The notes: a model not told the origin generated them from the sequence alone. A DNA stretch of 64,000 nt from Polynucleobacter sp. CS-Odin-A6 (GCF_018882095.1 NZ_JACVPD010000002.1:372001-436000), one strand, 5' to 3'; numbered from the stretch's first letter, positions 1-9,796 are shown. Translations and numbers: made by a program.

Positions 1-1
1 A

Positions 2-373
2 ATCTCCCATCACGTAGCCAGTGCATTTGATTGTCAAGCAGAGGTGAGCTTTGTCCGAAGCTATCCCCCACTAATTAATCATGAGAACGAAGTCGTGTTT
101 GCGAGCGCTGTGATGAACGAACTCGTTGGGGCGCAGAACGTCAATACCGCCATTGATCCAACCATGGGAGCCGAGGACTTTGCATTCATGCTGCTAGAGA
201 AACCAGGTTGCTATGTTTTCTTAGGCAATGGCGACGGTGATCACCGCGCCGAAGGTCATGGCATGGGTCCATGCCATCTACACAACCCATCCTATGATTT
301 CAATGACGCATTAATACCAGTGGGCGTGAGCTACTGGGTCAAGCTAGCGCAACGCTACTTAGAAACAAACTAA
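2..373 (+). CDS. M20-family amidohydrolase/peptidase, C-terminal part
   Basis: The frame is open from base 2, so only the last 123 or so residues of a longer gene are present. The motif GAEDFAFM, followed by a His-rich CHLHNPSYDFND segment and a closing helix, is typical of the C-terminal half of M20 aminoacylase/hippurate-hydrolase-type metallo-amidohydrolases. The Glu-Asp of the GAEDF motif belongs to the di-metal or substrate site region in this family. Such enzymes cleave N-acyl amino acids or related amides in the cytoplasm. The substrate cannot be told from this fragment, and the metal-binding N-terminal half lies outside the window. Confidence 0.85.
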   Translation: MSHHVASAFDCQAEVSFVRSYPPLINHENEVVFASAVMNELVGAQNVNTAIDPTMGAEDFAFMLLEKPGCYVFLGNGDGDHRAEGHGMGPCHLHNPSYDFNDALIPVGVSYWVKLAQRYLETN

Positions 374-405
374 CTCATTACTAACTAATTATTAAAAGTA
401 AAGAG

Positions 406-1182
406 TTAAGAGTTCGTAAATTTAGCGGGGCGCTTTTCCAAGAATGCGGCCATACCCTCTTTTTGATCATTGGTCGCAAAGCACGAGTGGAACAAACGGC
501 GCTCAAAATGCATCCCTTCTGATAGCGTAGTTTGGTAAGCGGTATTGATTGATTCTTTAACCATCATTGCAGTCAGCAAGGGCATGTCAGCAATTGTTTT
601 TGCAATGGCTTTGACTTCCTTTAATAGATCCGCTTGGGGGAAAATTCGGGCAACTAAACCAGAGCGCTCTGCTTCTATTGCATCCATCATGCGGCCAGTC
701 AAAGCCAAATCCATGGCCTTTGCTTTAGAGACTGCCCGTGGTAATCGCTGAGTACCACCAGCGCCAGGAATAATGCCCAACTTGATTTCTGGCTGAGCAA
801 ACTTTGCATTATCAGCAGCCATAATGGTGTCGCACATCATCGCTAGTTCACAACCTCCACCAAGCGCGTAACCCGACACTGCAGCAATAACCGGCTTACG
901 TACCTTCTTCATCTCTTCCCAGTTGCGCGAGATAAAGTCACCCCGATAAACATCACGCAAATCACGTTTCGCCATACTGGCAATATCTGCCCCAGCGGCA
1001 AACGCTTTTTCACTTCCGGTCACAATAATGCAGCCGATATTGTCATCCGCATCAAATCCCAACAAGGCTACGCCTAATTCATCCATCAACTCGTCATTGA
1101 GCGCGTTTAATACTTGCGGGCGATTGAGAGTAATGACAGCAACCTTGCCATCCACTTCAGTCAATATGGTGTTGTAAGTCAT
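406..1182 (-). CDS. Enoyl-CoA hydratase (crotonase family)
   Basis: This 258-residue protein has the full crotonase fold signature: the oxyanion-hole segment AAGADIASM, then [15 protein letters not shown], then [18 protein letters not shown]. Both glutamates used by true enoyl-CoA hydratases (in GGGCELA and QPEIKLG) are present, so hydration of trans-2-enoyl-CoA in fatty-acid or amino-acid degradation is the likely reaction. Length matches the family. The ATG follows closely on an AGAGATCC purine stretch. It lies convergent to the M20 gene and 24 bases downstream of mltA on the same strand. PaaF/EchA-type assignments are equally possible. Confidence 0.92.
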   Translation of the reverse strand: MTYNTILTEVDGKVAVITLNRPQVLNALNDELMDELGVALLGFDADDNIGCIIVTGSEKAFAAGADIASMAKRDLRDVYRGDFISRNWEEMKKVRKPVIAAVSGYALGGGCELAMMCDTIMAADNAKFAQPEIKLGIIPGAGGTQRLPRAVSKAKAMDLALTGRMMDAIEAERSGLVARIFPQADLLKEVKAIAKTIADMPLLTAMMVKESINTAYQTTLSEGMHFERRLFHSCFATNDQKEGMAAFLEKRPAKFTNS

Positions 1183-1206
1183 GGATCTCTTTCAAAAATG
1201 ATTTGT

Positions 1207-2361
1207 TCAGCGTGGCAACAATAACCACATCTTGCCATCTTGCTTCATGCGTCCTGCTAATTCTCCAGCAGAATCTCCTGATCCCCAATAGTAATCCGCT
1301 CGCACCCCGCCCACAATGGCTTTACCCGTATCTTGGGCCATCACTAATTTTTGTAAGGCTTGGCTGCTTAAAGGCTTAGTGGTGCTCAGAAATACTGGGG
1401 CGCCCAAAGGCATCGCCTTTAAATCAATCGCGATACTGCGTTCAGATGTCAATGGCACTCCTAAAGCACCATTCGGACCAAGATCAGCACTGACGTTACC
1501 TGGCAACTCCTTAAAAAATACAAAACGCGAATTGGCATTTAGCATCTCCTCTACACGGCCAGGATTTCGCTTGGCCCATGCAGATATCCCTTGCATCGTT
1601 GCTTCGCCACGAGTAATTTCTTTACGGTCTAACAACCATTGAGCAAAAGACTTAAATGGTTGATCGTTCGTGCCGGCATAGCCTAGGCGCAACACACGCC
1701 CATCTTCAAGCCGAATCTTTCCGGAACCCTGGATTTGCATAAAAGCAGCGGCAACAGGATCTTGAACCCAAGCAAGCTCAGAACCTCGCAGGACTCCGGA
1801 CCCCATTAACTCAGCACGTGTCGGCGCAGGGTTTGGTTTAGCGCTCTTCCATGCAGTAGGAAGACCATACAAAGGAACGGTGTAATTCGCAGTTCGAGTC
1901 TGCGAGCCATTCATAACGGGCTCGTAATAACCGGTAATCAGGCCAGATTCATTACCGGTGGCGCTATTGCGCACTTCGAATACCTGAAAGTTGGCCTCAA
2001 AATACTTGCGAATCGCTTGTCCATCGCGTCCCGAAACACTATTGGCTTGAGCGCAAACGGAGCGCCAATCAATCTCGCTACTCCGTTTACGTAAAGCCTC
2101 ACAACTCTTGAGCCAAGCAGGCCAGGCTTGCGTTAATTCATCTTCTTGCCAGCCGGGCAAAGATTGCCATGACGCTGATCGAAAGTTGGCGATCGGGGAG
2201 CTGAAAGAGCTTGGGGCAGTACCACTAGAGCGGTAATTAGACCCTCGGGTGGAAGGGGTGGAGCAAGCCGCCAATAGGCTGGTAATGGCTATAGCGAATA
2301 CACTGCAGACAAGGATTCGCGTGGCTTTCCCGCGACATACTAATTTGGATATAAAAATCAT
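1207..2361 (-). CDS. mltA: Membrane-bound lytic murein transglycosylase A (lipoprotein)
   Basis: MltA cleaves peptidoglycan glycan strands from the inner face of the outer membrane, forming 1,6-anhydro ends. With the start placed at 2361 the protein has 384 residues and begins with a short basic segment, a hydrophobic stretch and a lipobox (SLLAAC), a classical lipoprotein signal. An upstream in-frame ATG at 2466 would put 35 charged residues ahead of the signal peptide and is less likely. The MltA barrel (ITGYYEPVMNGS onward) and the C-terminal 3D domain (MAQDTGKAIVGGVRADYYWG) are complete. The two Asp of the 3D domain are present. Confidence 0.93.
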   Translation of the reverse strand: MIFISKLVCRGKATRILVCSVFAIAITSLLAACSTPSTRGSNYRSSGTAPSSFSSPIANFRSASWQSLPGWQEDELTQAWPAWLKSCEALRKRSSEIDWRSVCAQANSVSGRDGQAIRKYFEANFQVFEVRNSATGNESGLITGYYEPVMNGSQTRTANYTVPLYGLPTAWKSAKPNPAPTRAELMGSGVLRGSELAWVQDPVAAAFMQIQGSGKIRLEDGRVLRLGYAGTNDQPFKSFAQWLLDRKEITRGEATMQGISAWAKRNPGRVEEMLNANSRFVFFKELPGNVSADLGPNGALGVPLTSERSIAIDLKAMPLGAPVFLSTTKPLSSQALQKLVMAQDTGKAIVGGVRADYYWGSGDSAGELAGRMKQDGKMWLLLPR

Positions 2362-2473
2362 GATTGCCAATTTACTCGATGAATACCCCATGATCTTATT
2401 TGCTCTAGAGGGGGGACTTGCTTTAGCCCTTCTCCTATTTATTGTCCTTTGGACTGGTAAGGGCAAAAAGTAA
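2360..2473 (+). CDS. Possible 37-residue single-span membrane protein
   Basis: A short frame opens with ATG at 2360, sharing the palindromic TCATGA with the divergent mltA start. It encodes an acidic N-terminus (MIANLLDEYP), one hydrophobic span of about 20 residues rich in Leu and Ala, and a basic tail ending WTGKGKK. This charge layout (acidic outside, lysines inside) is usual for real small membrane proteins such as CydX- or KdpF-like peptides. No good ribosome-binding site is visible and no family is recognised. It could be a chance frame within the mltA leader. Confidence 0.35.
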   Translation: MIANLLDEYPMILFALEGGLALALLLFIVLWTGKGKK

Positions 2474-2487
2474 TGTTTTACTGGGGT

Positions 2488-2862
2488 CTAATGCAAGGTT
2501 CTAGGCATGACTAGGGCAAATTCTGGAATCGGGGCCTGGAAAAACTGGGCTTCCTCGGTTACGCAGAAGTACTCCCCACGCATCGTGCCAGCTGGGGTCG
2601 GCAACGTTGCCCAACTGGTGTACTCAAACTGCTCTCCGGAGCGAAGCAGGGGTTGTTGGCCTACAACGCCTAAACCACGGACCTCTTGGACATCATTATC
2701 CCCATCAGTAATGAACCAATGGCGCGCAATCAGCTGAATACTCGCCGTGCCAGAGTTTCTAATAGTGACTGTGTAGGCAAACGCAAACTGGCGATTATCA
2801 GGGTCAGACTGGTCTGGCAAGTACTGAGTTTTGACCGTAATAGTGATTTCGTGAGGATTCAT
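2488..2862 (-). CDS. apaG: ApaG domain protein
   Basis: The 124-residue product matches the usual ApaG length. It carries the fibronectin-like beta sandwich pattern, with RHWFITDGD, VRGLGVVGQQP and GTMRGEYFCVTEEAQFF as the recognisable conserved blocks. ApaG has been linked genetically to Co2+/Mg2+ homeostasis, but its biochemical role is unclear. An in-frame ATG at 2880 would add six residues and has no better ribosome site, so the start at 2862 is preferred on length. The gene is divergent from rpe and lies 126 bases downstream of mltA on the same strand. Confidence 0.9.
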   Translation of the reverse strand: MNPHEITITVKTQYLPDQSDPDNRQFAFAYTVTIRNSGTASIQLIARHWFITDGDNDVQEVRGLGVVGQQPLLRSGEQFEYTSWATLPTPAGTMRGEYFCVTEEAQFFQAPIPEFALVMPRTLH

Positions 2863-2911
2863 GCTCGAATTCTGCTCCATCCTAGAGCCAACTGCAAGCT
2901 AGAATCTAGGG

Positions 2912-3637
2912 ATGGATAGCCAGAAATCACCCTCAAAGAGCCAGTTTGTCATCGCCCCTTCCATTTTATCGGCTGACTTTGCCTGTCTTGGCAAAGAAGT
3001 TCAAGATGTTCTGTTGGCGGGGGCTGACTGGATTCACTTTGATGTGATGGACAACCATTACGTTCCTAACCTGACTATTGGCCCATTGGTATGCGAGGCC
3101 ATTCGTCCGCATGCAATAAAAGATGGCAGGCCAGCGATGATCGATGTCCACTTGATGGTGGAGCCAGTAGATCGCCTGATTCCGGATTTTGCAAAAGCAG
3201 GAGCGAATCTGATTAGCTTTCACCCCGAGGCAAGTCCACATGTGGATCGCACTATTAACCTCATTCGTGATCAGGGATGTCAAGCAGGACTGGTTCTAAA
3301 TCCTGCGACACCGCTTCACCACCTAGATCACACTTTGGAATTACTCGACCTCGTTTTACTCATGTCAGTAAATCCTGGTTTTGGTGGTCAGTCATTTATC
3401 CCAAGCACTTTGCAAAAGATTGCTCAAGTACGTGCTCGCTTAGACCGTTATGAACAAGAAACAGGACGCCACATTCGCCTCGAGGTCGATGGTGGCATTA
3501 AAGTCGACAACATCGCAGAAATAGCCAAAGCGGGTGCGGATACTTTTGTTGCTGGCTCCGCAATCTTTGGCAAAGAAAATTATGCTGATGTCATTAAAGC
3601 GATGCGTGCAGAACTAGCGACGTCAGGAAAAGCGTAA
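2912..3637 (+). CDS. rpe: Ribulose-phosphate 3-epimerase
   Basis: Rpe interconverts D-ribulose 5-phosphate and D-xylulose 5-phosphate in the pentose phosphate pathway. The 241-residue TIM barrel has all family blocks in order: [57 protein letters not shown] and VAGSAIFG. The metal-binding His and Asp residues are in these motifs. Its stop codon overlaps the trpE start (TAATG), so it is the first gene of an rpe-trpEGDC unit. This makes sense because anthranilate phosphoribosylation draws on pentose phosphate. The phosphoglycolate phosphatase gene often found between rpe and trpE in Burkholderiales is absent here. Confidence 0.97.
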   Translation: MDSQKSPSKSQFVIAPSILSADFACLGKEVQDVLLAGADWIHFDVMDNHYVPNLTIGPLVCEAIRPHAIKDGRPAMIDVHLMVEPVDRLIPDFAKAGANLISFHPEASPHVDRTINLIRDQGCQAGLVLNPATPLHHLDHTLELLDLVLLMSVNPGFGGQSFIPSTLQKIAQVRARLDRYEQETGRHIRLEVDGGIKVDNIAEIAKAGADTFVAGSAIFGKENYADVIKAMRAELATSGKA

Positions 3638-5142
3638 TGCAGCATGAAGAATTTCTTGCCCTAGCAAAACAGGGTTTTAATCGCATTCCCTTAGTAAAAG
3701 AAGTGTTGGCAGACTTAGAGACGCCTCTATCGCTTTACGTCAAACTGACACAAGCCTTTGGTCAAAAAAATACCTACTTACTTGAATCCGTTCTCGGTGG
3801 CGAGCGCTTCGGGCGCTTCTCATTCATTGGCTTGCCAGCTAAAACAGTTTTAAGAACTGTGGGTATGCCAGATGCCCCACTCACTGAAGTCCTTTTTAAT
3901 GACCAAGTCATTGAAACCAATCGTGACAATCCATTAGACTTTGTAGACGCCTACTTTAAGCGTTTCAAGGTTGCCGTTCAACCGGGGTTGCCCCGCTTCT
4001 GTGGCGGTCTTGCAGGTTACTTTGGATATGACACCGTACGCTATATTGAACCGCGCTTAGCCAAATATCAGCTACCGGATGAGTTGGGCGTTCCAGATAT
4101 TCAGCTGATGCTCACTGAGGAGTTAGCAGTGATTGATAACGTTGCTGGTCGCATCTATTTGATTGTGTATGCCGATCCTAGCGCTGTAGGTAGCTTTGAG
4201 AAAGGTCAGGCTAGATTACAAGAATTACTGGCTTGCTTAAGTAAGCCAGTCAGCATGCCAGCCTCATTACCAAGCACTAAGACAGAATTGATTCGAAAGT
4301 TTAAAGCGGCAGATTTTGAAAATGCGGTACGCAAAACTAAAGAATATATTTTGGCTGGCGACTGCATGCAGGTGGTGATTGGACAACGCATTAGCAAACC
4401 TTTCACAGACTCACCACTCGCTCTCTACAGAGCGCTACGCTCGCTCAATCCTTCGCCTTATATGTATTTTTACGACTTTGGCGACTTGCAAGTTGTAGGC
4501 TCCTCACCAGAGATCTTAGTACGCCAAGAGCAGCGTGAAGCACAGAAAATAGTCACCATTCGTCCGCTTGCCGGTACGCGCCCACGGGGCATCACGACTG
4601 AAGAAGATGAGCGCCTTGCAAAGGAATTACTGGCTGATCCGAAAGAGATTGCTGAGCATGTCATGTTGATCGATCTAGCTCGCAACGATGTCGGCCGAAT
4701 TGCCAAAACAGGCACCGTTAAAGTAACGGATTCGATGTCCATCGAGAAGTACTCTCACGTCCAACACATTGTGAGCTCTGTTGAAGGCGAATTATTAGAC
4801 AATATGAGTAATATGGATGTCCTACGCGCGACCTTCCCAGCAGGGACTTTATCGGGCGCCCCAAAAATTCGGGCGATGGAAATTATTGATGAAATGGAAA
4901 TTGTTAAACGCGGTGTGTATGGTGGTGCGGTCGGCTACCTCTCCTTCTCTGGTGACATGGATGTCGCCATTGCCATTCGCACTGGCGTGATTCGGGATGG
5001 CGTCTTGCATTCTCAAGCGGGTGCTGGTGTTGTGGCAGATTCGGATCCTACCGCCGAATGGAAAGAAACTGAAGTCAAAGCCCGAGCAGTTTTAATGGCA
5101 GCTGATTTAGTGCAAGGAGGACTCGATGCTCCTCATGATTGA
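3637..5142 (+). CDS. trpE: Anthranilate synthase component I
   Basis: TrpE converts chorismate to anthranilate using ammonia from TrpG, the first committed step of tryptophan synthesis. At 501 residues it is full length. The chorismate-binding domain is intact, with [39 protein letters not shown] and [20 protein letters not shown]. The N-terminal segment [18 protein letters not shown] contains the tryptophan feedback-site region of the family. It overlaps rpe by one base and trpG by 17 bases, so translation is probably coupled. No leader peptide or attenuator is visible upstream in this arrangement. Confidence 0.97.
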   Translation: MQHEEFLALAKQGFNRIPLVKEVLADLETPLSLYVKLTQAFGQKNTYLLESVLGGERFGRFSFIGLPAKTVLRTVGMPDAPLTEVLFNDQVIETNRDNPLDFVDAYFKRFKVAVQPGLPRFCGGLAGYFGYDTVRYIEPRLAKYQLPDELGVPDIQLMLTEELAVIDNVAGRIYLIVYADPSAVGSFEKGQARLQELLACLSKPVSMPASLPSTKTELIRKFKAADFENAVRKTKEYILAGDCMQVVIGQRISKPFTDSPLALYRALRSLNPSPYMYFYDFGDLQVVGSSPEILVRQEQREAQKIVTIRPLAGTRPRGITTEEDERLAKELLADPKEIAEHVMLIDLARNDVGRIAKTGTVKVTDSMSIEKYSHVQHIVSSVEGELLDNMSNMDVLRATFPAGTLSGAPKIRAMEIIDEMEIVKRGVYGGAVGYLSFSGDMDVAIAIRTGVIRDGVLHSQAGAGVVADSDPTAEWKETEVKARAVLMAADLVQGGLDAPHD

Positions 5143-5692
5143 TAACTACGATTCGTTTACCTATAACCTCGTTCAATACTTTGCAGAGCTGGGAGAGGAA
5201 GTAAAAGTATTACGTAACGATGAGATTGCGGTTGAAGGCATTGCCAACCTGAAGCCTGCACGCATTTGTATTTCACCTGGACCCTGTAGTCCTGCAGAAG
5301 CCGGTATTTCTGTAGCTACGATTCAACGCTATGCAGGACAGATTCCGATTCTGGGAGTCTGTCTTGGGCATCAAGCCATTGGCGAAGCCTTTGGTGGAAA
5401 AATCATTCGCGCTCAAAAAGTAATGCATGGCAAAACGGATGATATTTATCACACTGGGGTAGGTGTCTTTAAAAACCTACCAAATCCCTTTAAGGTAACG
5501 CGCTATCACTCCCTTGCAATTGAAAAGAGCTCTTTACCTAGCGTTCTTGAAATCACCGCCACATCCTCTGATGGTGAAATTATGGGTGTACGCCACAAAG
5601 AACTTGCGGTTGAAGGCGTGCAATTTCATCCAGAATCCATTCTTTCTGAGCAGGGTCATGCGCTCCTCAAGAATTTTCTGCAAGCTAAATAA
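5126..5692 (+). CDS. trpG: Anthranilate synthase component II (glutamine amidotransferase)
   Basis: This 188-residue class I glutamine amidotransferase supplies ammonia to TrpE and in this order may also serve p-aminobenzoate synthesis. It begins [18 protein letters not shown] and carries the nucleophile motif [15 protein letters not shown], with Cys of the catalytic triad, plus the HPES segment containing the catalytic His and Glu. The ATG lies inside the end of trpE, five bases after a strong AGGAGG at 5115-5120, which fixes the start. It is followed six bases later by trpD. Confidence 0.96.
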   Translation: MLLMIDNYDSFTYNLVQYFAELGEEVKVLRNDEIAVEGIANLKPARICISPGPCSPAEAGISVATIQRYAGQIPILGVCLGHQAIGEAFGGKIIRAQKVMHGKTDDIYHTGVGVFKNLPNPFKVTRYHSLAIEKSSLPSVLEITATSSDGEIMGVRHKELAVEGVQFHPESILSEQGHALLKNFLQAK

Positions 5693-5697
5693 TTACC

Positions 5698-6720
5698 ATG
5701 CCAATTACCCCACAAGAAGCATTGCAACGCTGTATTGAACACCGCGAGCTCTTTCATGATGAGATGGCGGCGATGATGCGCTTGATCATGAGTGGTGAGA
5801 TGCCCCCCGCGTTGGTGGCAGGACTATTGGTTGCCCTGCGCACCAAAAAAGAGACTGTGGGTGAAATCGCTGCAGCTGCTCAAGTTATGCGTGAGTTTGC
5901 GACACCAGTTCATATAGAAGATAGAAAAAATTTAGTCGATGTAGTTGGTACTGGCGGAGATGGTGCGCACACTTTCAATATTTCTACGGCAGCCATGTTT
6001 GTTGCAGCAGCTGCAGGTGCAAAAATTGCGAAGCATGGTAATCGTAGTGTGAGCAGTAAATCGGGTAGCGCCGATATTCTAGAATCTTTAGGTGTGAAGC
6101 TATCACTTTCTCCCGAGCAAGTAGCAAAATGTATTGCAGAGGTTGGGGCCGGCTTTATGTTTGCCCCTAACCATCATCCCGCCATGAAAAATGTAGTACC
6201 TATACGTAAAGATTTGGGCGTGCGCACCATCTTCAATATCTTGGGCCCATTAACTAATCCAGCAGATGCTAAACGCATCCTGATGGGCGTATTTCATGCG
6301 GATTTAGTCGGCATTCAGGCGCGTGTATTGCAAGCGATGGGTATGGACCACGCACTAGTGGTTTACGGCCGAGATGGTTTAGATGAAATCTCTCTTGAAG
6401 GCCCAACCTTAGTCGGTGAGCTCAAGGATGGCGTAGTCCGCGAGTATGAAATTCATCCAAAAGACTTTGGCTTGAACACAGCGCTGACCAATAGCTTTAA
6501 GGTAGCCAATGCCGAGGAGTCTAAAGCCATTGTTTTAGATGTTCTCAATCAAACTCCAGGTCCGGCAAGCGATATTGTTTGCTTCAATGCAGGCGCAGTC
6601 CTTTATGTAGCCGATGTCGCACCAAGTATCGCTAGTGGCATTCAGATGGCTCAGGCCGCGATTGGATCAGGTGCAGCCCGTCAAAAGCTAGACCAATTTA
6701 TAGCTGCAACCCAACATTAA
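5698..6720 (+). CDS. trpD: Anthranilate phosphoribosyltransferase
   Basis: TrpD joins anthranilate to PRPP to give phosphoribosyl-anthranilate. The 340-residue protein has the diagnostic PRPP/anthranilate loops: [33 protein letters not shown] and [12 protein letters not shown], followed by [14 protein letters not shown]. Length agrees with the family. It sits in the same transcription unit as trpE, trpG and trpC with only five bases to trpG and eleven to trpC. Confidence 0.97.
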   Translation: MPITPQEALQRCIEHRELFHDEMAAMMRLIMSGEMPPALVAGLLVALRTKKETVGEIAAAAQVMREFATPVHIEDRKNLVDVVGTGGDGAHTFNISTAAMFVAAAAGAKIAKHGNRSVSSKSGSADILESLGVKLSLSPEQVAKCIAEVGAGFMFAPNHHPAMKNVVPIRKDLGVRTIFNILGPLTNPADAKRILMGVFHADLVGIQARVLQAMGMDHALVVYGRDGLDEISLEGPTLVGELKDGVVREYEIHPKDFGLNTALTNSFKVANAEESKAIVLDVLNQTPGPASDIVCFNAGAVLYVADVAPSIASGIQMAQAAIGSGAARQKLDQFIAATQH

Positions 6721-6731
6721 TTAAGATCTTC

Positions 6732-7535
6732 ATGAGCGACATCCTCGACAAAATTATTGCCACTAAAAAGATTGAGCTTGGTGCAGATTCAGTCAAAATA
6801 TCTTTAGCAAACCAGCGTGATCTGGCTGAAGAAAATAATCGCACTGTTGCATTACAGCCGCGCGGCTTTATTCAATCCATCCAGAAAAAAATAGTCGCTG
6901 GCAAAGCTGGTGTGATCACAGAGATTAAGAAAGCGAGTCCTAGTAAAGGCATCTTAAGGGAACATTTTGATCCAGCCGAGATTGCTCAGTCCTATGAAAA
7001 ACATGGTGCAGCTTGTTTATCGGTTCTGACGGATAGGGATTATTTCCAGGGATCCAATATCTATCTTCAAGCAGCCAGAGCTGCCTGTAGCATTCCGGTG
7101 CTGCGTAAAGACTTTACGATCGACCCCTATCAAGTCTACGAAGCAAGGGCTATTGGTGCTGATGCTATTTTATTAATTGTGGCCTGCCTTGAGCTCAATC
7201 AAATGAAAGAGCTTGAAGCCTGTGCGCATGAGCTTGGCTTGGATGTATTGGTTGAAGTGCATAATGCCTCCGAATTAGAGCAGGCCTTAAAGCTCAAAAC
7301 ACCTTTACTTGGAATCAATAATCGCAATCTTAAAACCTTTGAAGTAACGCTTCAAACTACACTGTCATTACTCTCAATGGTTCCTACTGGAAAAACCTTG
7401 GTTACCGAATCAGGCATTATGAGTCGCGCTGACGTGCAACTCATGCGTGATCATCAGGTGAATGCGTTCTTAGTGGGCGAAGCCTTTATGCGTGCAAGCG
7501 ATCCTGGAGTCGCTTTGAGTGCGCTATTTAGCTAA
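6732..7535 (+). CDS. trpC: Indole-3-glycerol phosphate synthase
   Basis: TrpC closes the indole ring, making indole-3-glycerol phosphate. The 267-residue TIM barrel is a stand-alone enzyme, not fused to TrpF. Key blocks are [49 protein letters not shown] and LVTESGI, and the catalytic Lys and Glu lie in the first, third and fourth. The gene ends the trp unit and its stop overlaps the convergent membrane-protein gene. trpF, trpB and trpA are not in this window, as is usual for the split trp genes of Burkholderiales. Confidence 0.97.
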   Translation: MSDILDKIIATKKIELGADSVKISLANQRDLAEENNRTVALQPRGFIQSIQKKIVAGKAGVITEIKKASPSKGILREHFDPAEIAQSYEKHGAACLSVLTDRDYFQGSNIYLQAARAACSIPVLRKDFTIDPYQVYEARAIGADAILLIVACLELNQMKELEACAHELGLDVLVEVHNASELEQALKLKTPLLGINNRNLKTFEVTLQTTLSLLSMVPTGKTLVTESGIMSRADVQLMRDHQVNAFLVGEAFMRASDPGVALSALFS

Positions 7536-8098
7536 AGCGCTTTAATCCCCCCCCCCCGCTTTATCAGGTTTAAACCATACTTGATCAAAGCGATGAGCAG
7601 TAAAGTTCCGAGGACATCTCCAATAAACATCACCAAGAAGTGATTGATGCTTCCAGCCTGGTCAAGTCCTCGCGAAGAAAACCACCACTGATGCAAACCA
7701 GCGCTTAAGAGGGCATAAATCAAAATACATGCCATCAATTTTTGCAATGTGAGCCCACTAAGATCAGATGAGATTTGCACATTGCTCGCTACAAATATTT
7801 TGGCCAAGTAAGGTGCAAAACCTGATATCAAGCCTACGCCGATGCAGGTTGTGAGATCAGGCGGTAATTCACCGAAATAACTAATTAGAAAAGAAGCAAT
7901 GGCAATGCCAATAGCGCCTGATAGGCCAAAAACGAGTGTTAGAAATAAACGTAGACCAGCAGGAAGATAAATCCAGTTCACTCCCAAGCCATAAGACAAG
8001 TCGCTTGTAATCCAGTTATTGAAATAGAAGAGGGCTGCGTAAGTTAAGGCGCTAACTAAAAAACCGGTTATCCATTCTGGGAGGATATTTTTCATCAA
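7532..8098 (-). CDS. Unrecognised multi-span membrane protein with a G11 tract near its end
   Basis: I do not recognise a family. The 188-residue sequence is strongly hydrophobic, with about six likely membrane spans: roughly residues 10-28, 42-60, 62-80, 85-105, 120-137 and 150-175. A motif [18 protein letters not shown] near residue 41 vaguely recalls the start of MASE1-type membrane sensor domains, but no signalling output domain follows. The last codons read through eleven consecutive G (7547-7557 on the opposite strand) to give RGGGIKAL. The gene overlaps the trpC stop by four bases, tail to tail. Confidence 0.7.
   Translation of the reverse strand: MMKNILPEWITGFLVSALTYAALFYFNNWITSDLSYGLGVNWIYLPAGLRLFLTLVFGLSGAIGIAIASFLISYFGELPPDLTTCIGVGLISGFAPYLAKIFVASNVQISSDLSGLTLQKLMACILIYALLSAGLHQWWFSSRGLDQAGSINHFLVMFIGDVLGTLLLIALIKYGLNLIKRGGGIKAL
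7547..7557. repeat. Eleven-base C/G homopolymer
   Basis: Eleven C on the plus strand (G on the coding strand of the membrane protein) lie four codons before its stop. Such tracts are prone to slipped-strand length change. By hand translation, 12 G would give an ending of RGGGD and 10 G an ending of RGGGLKRFS. Length change would therefore alter only the cytoplasmic tail, not switch the gene off. Confidence 0.9.
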
Positions 8099-8176
8099 TA
8101 GCAGCAGATTTGGCTTTAAATTAGTATTTTAATATCACCCTTCAAATTATTTCGGAATATACTAAGGTTTACCCTT

Positions 8177-8189
8177 GGGCTATAAGCCC
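8177..8189. promoter_or_regulatory. Short inverted repeat upstream of the winged-helix-like gene
   Basis: GGGCT-ATA-AGCCC forms a perfect 5-bp inverted repeat 30 bases upstream of the ATG at 8219. It overlaps a TATAAG that could act as a -10 element. A small DNA-binding protein encoded directly downstream makes an autoregulatory operator conceivable. A chance hairpin is equally possible because the arms are short. Confidence 0.25.
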
Positions 8190-8218
8190 TAAAATTTAAG
8201 CAATCTTTAATTTAAAAA

Positions 8219-8569
8219 ATGTTAACCACTAAACCCTCTTACTACATCCGATTTTTAAACTTAATCGATGCCCTGGACCGTATGAATCCAGGCAAGAAAC
8301 TGGATTCGATTGAAGAAAGTTTGTTGGATAACATCCTATTGAGCTTTCATGCCAAACAGTCAATTTTGGTGGGTGATCTTATTTCTATGGCTGAGATTGG
8401 CTCCCAGGCTACGCTTCACGGGCGTCTCAAGAACCTGAGTGCGATGGGTTATATCAAGATGATTGCGAATGAAGATGGTCGTAAGAAAGAAGTAATTCCG
8501 ACCAAGAGCGCTATCAAGCGCTATGAAGAGATTTCTAAATGCCTAGAAAAGGCAGTCAAAGCAAGTTAA
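8219..8569 (+). CDS. Small winged-helix (MarR-like) DNA-binding protein
   Basis: The 116-residue protein has the layout of a single MarR-like winged helix. An N-terminal helical segment leads to ESLLDNILLSFHAKQSILVGDLI, then a recognition-helix-like stretch (EIGSQATLHGRLKNLSAMGYI) and a beta-wing pattern (IKMIANEDGRKKEVIPTKSA), ending in an amphipathic helix. The wing with charged DGRKK followed by a Thr-Lys segment is typical of MarR-like proteins. No effector domain is present. It is probably a transcription regulator, but the target is unknown. It is monocistronic and ends at a strong terminator. Confidence 0.65.
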   Translation: MLTTKPSYYIRFLNLIDALDRMNPGKKLDSIEESLLDNILLSFHAKQSILVGDLISMAEIGSQATLHGRLKNLSAMGYIKMIANEDGRKKEVIPTKSAIKRYEEISKCLEKAVKAS

Positions 8570-8615
8570 AGCCCCGTTAATGGTGGTTACCATCGCGCTC
8601 CACAGATGGAAAAGC

Positions 8616-8646
8616 AAAAAGCACTTAGCAAACTAAGTGCTTTTTT
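8616..8646. terminator. Bidirectional rho-independent terminator
   Basis: An 8-bp perfect stem, GCACTTAG / CTAAGTGC with loop CAAA, is flanked by five A on the left and six T on the right. It therefore works as an intrinsic terminator on both strands. It separates the winged-helix gene from the convergent ychF. Confidence 0.9.
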
Positions 8647-8662
8647 ATTAACAGTCTCTGTT

Positions 8663-9757
8663 TTAAACGTTAAATAAGAAGTTCAGTACGTCGCCATCTT
8701 TTACAACATACTCTTTACCTTCGGCACGCATCTTACCGGCTTCTTTTGCGCCAGCCTCACCTTTGAACTGCACAAAGTCTTCAAAAGCAATTGTTTGCGC
8801 ACGAATAAAGCCACGCTCAAAATCGGTATGAATCACCCCAGCAGCTTGGGGAGCAGTGTCACCTTGGTGAATGGTCCAGGCTCGAACCTCTTTCACGCCC
8901 GCAGTAAAGTAAGTTTGTAAGCCCAATAATTTGTATCCCGCACGAATCACACGATCTAATCCTGACTCTTCCATACCGAGGTCGGCCAAAAACTCAATCT
9001 TGTCCGCATCATCTAAATCAGCGATTTCTGCTTCAATTGCAGCGCAGACTGCCACCACTGGGGCACCTTCTTTAGCCGCATGTTTTAAGACTGCTTCTAA
9101 ATGGAGATTATTGGTAAAACCATCTTCTTTGACATTGGCGATATACATCGCTGGCTTTGCGGTAATTAAGCAAAGTGGCTTGAGGATTAGCTGTTCATCT
9201 TCGGTCAGTTTCATACTGCGTACGGGGAGCGCTTGATCTAGGTGTGCTTGCACCTTAGTGAGCACGGCCACTAATGCAGCAGCATCTTTGTCATTTCCTG
9301 ACTTGGCAGCCTTAGTGGAGCGCTGGAGTGTTTTCTCAACCGTGGTTAAGTCAGACAATGCCAGCTCGGTATCGATTACGCCAATATCGGAGATGGGGTC
9401 AATTTTTCCGGCGACGTGAATGACATTAGCATCCTCGAAACAACGCACCACATGAGTAATGGCGTCCGTTTCCCGAATATTCGCTAGAAATTGATTCCCA
9501 AGCCCCTCCCCCTTGGATGCTCCGGCCACCAGACCGGCAATATCGACAAATTCGACGGCTGCAGGGACGATGCGTTCAGGACTGACGATCTCAGATAGGG
9601 CAGCTAGACGGGGATCAGGAACCTCAACCACGCCTACGTTTGGCTCGATTGTGCAGAAAGGATAGTTCTCCGCCGCGATTCCAGCCTTGGTAAGCGCGTT
9701 AAAGAGGGTAGATTTGCCGACATTAGGCAGGCCGACGATGCCACATTTTAAAGACAT
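8663..9757 (-). CDS. ychF: Redox-regulated ribosome-binding ATPase YchF (Obg family)
   Basis: YchF is a universally conserved P-loop NTPase that binds ribosomes and prefers ATP. The start at 9757 ([17 protein letters not shown]) gives 364 residues, the usual length. An in-frame ATG at 9790 would add 11 non-conserved residues. P-loop GLPNVGKS is at residues 9-16, followed by switch motif [20 protein letters not shown] with the hydrophobic residue that replaces the catalytic Gln in this subfamily. The C-terminal TGS domain ([19 protein letters not shown]) is complete. It lies divergent from the UbiH-type gene with only 39 bases between. Confidence 0.96.
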   Translation of the reverse strand: MSLKCGIVGLPNVGKSTLFNALTKAGIAAENYPFCTIEPNVGVVEVPDPRLAALSEIVSPERIVPAAVEFVDIAGLVAGASKGEGLGNQFLANIRETDAITHVVRCFEDANVIHVAGKIDPISDIGVIDTELALSDLTTVEKTLQRSTKAAKSGNDKDAAALVAVLTKVQAHLDQALPVRSMKLTEDEQLILKPLCLITAKPAMYIANVKEDGFTNNLHLEAVLKHAAKEGAPVVAVCAAIEAEIADLDDADKIEFLADLGMEESGLDRVIRAGYKLLGLQTYFTAGVKEVRAWTIHQGDTAPQAAGVIHTDFERGFIRAQTIAFEDFVQFKGEAGAKEAGKMRAEGKEYVVKDGDVLNFLFNV

Positions 9758-9796
9758 GCCCGTATTGTAAAGGGCTAGTTTCGATATCATCGAGTT

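Noticed and set aside
2249-2359. Upstream extension of the small plus-strand frame at 2360
   Set aside because: This part is antisense to the mltA signal-peptide region and gives charged sequence with no support. Only the segment from 2360 has a protein-like pattern.
7547-7557. G11 tract as an on/off phase-variation switch
   Set aside because: It is so close to the stop that one-base changes alter only the last few residues; the reading frame of the body is not affected.
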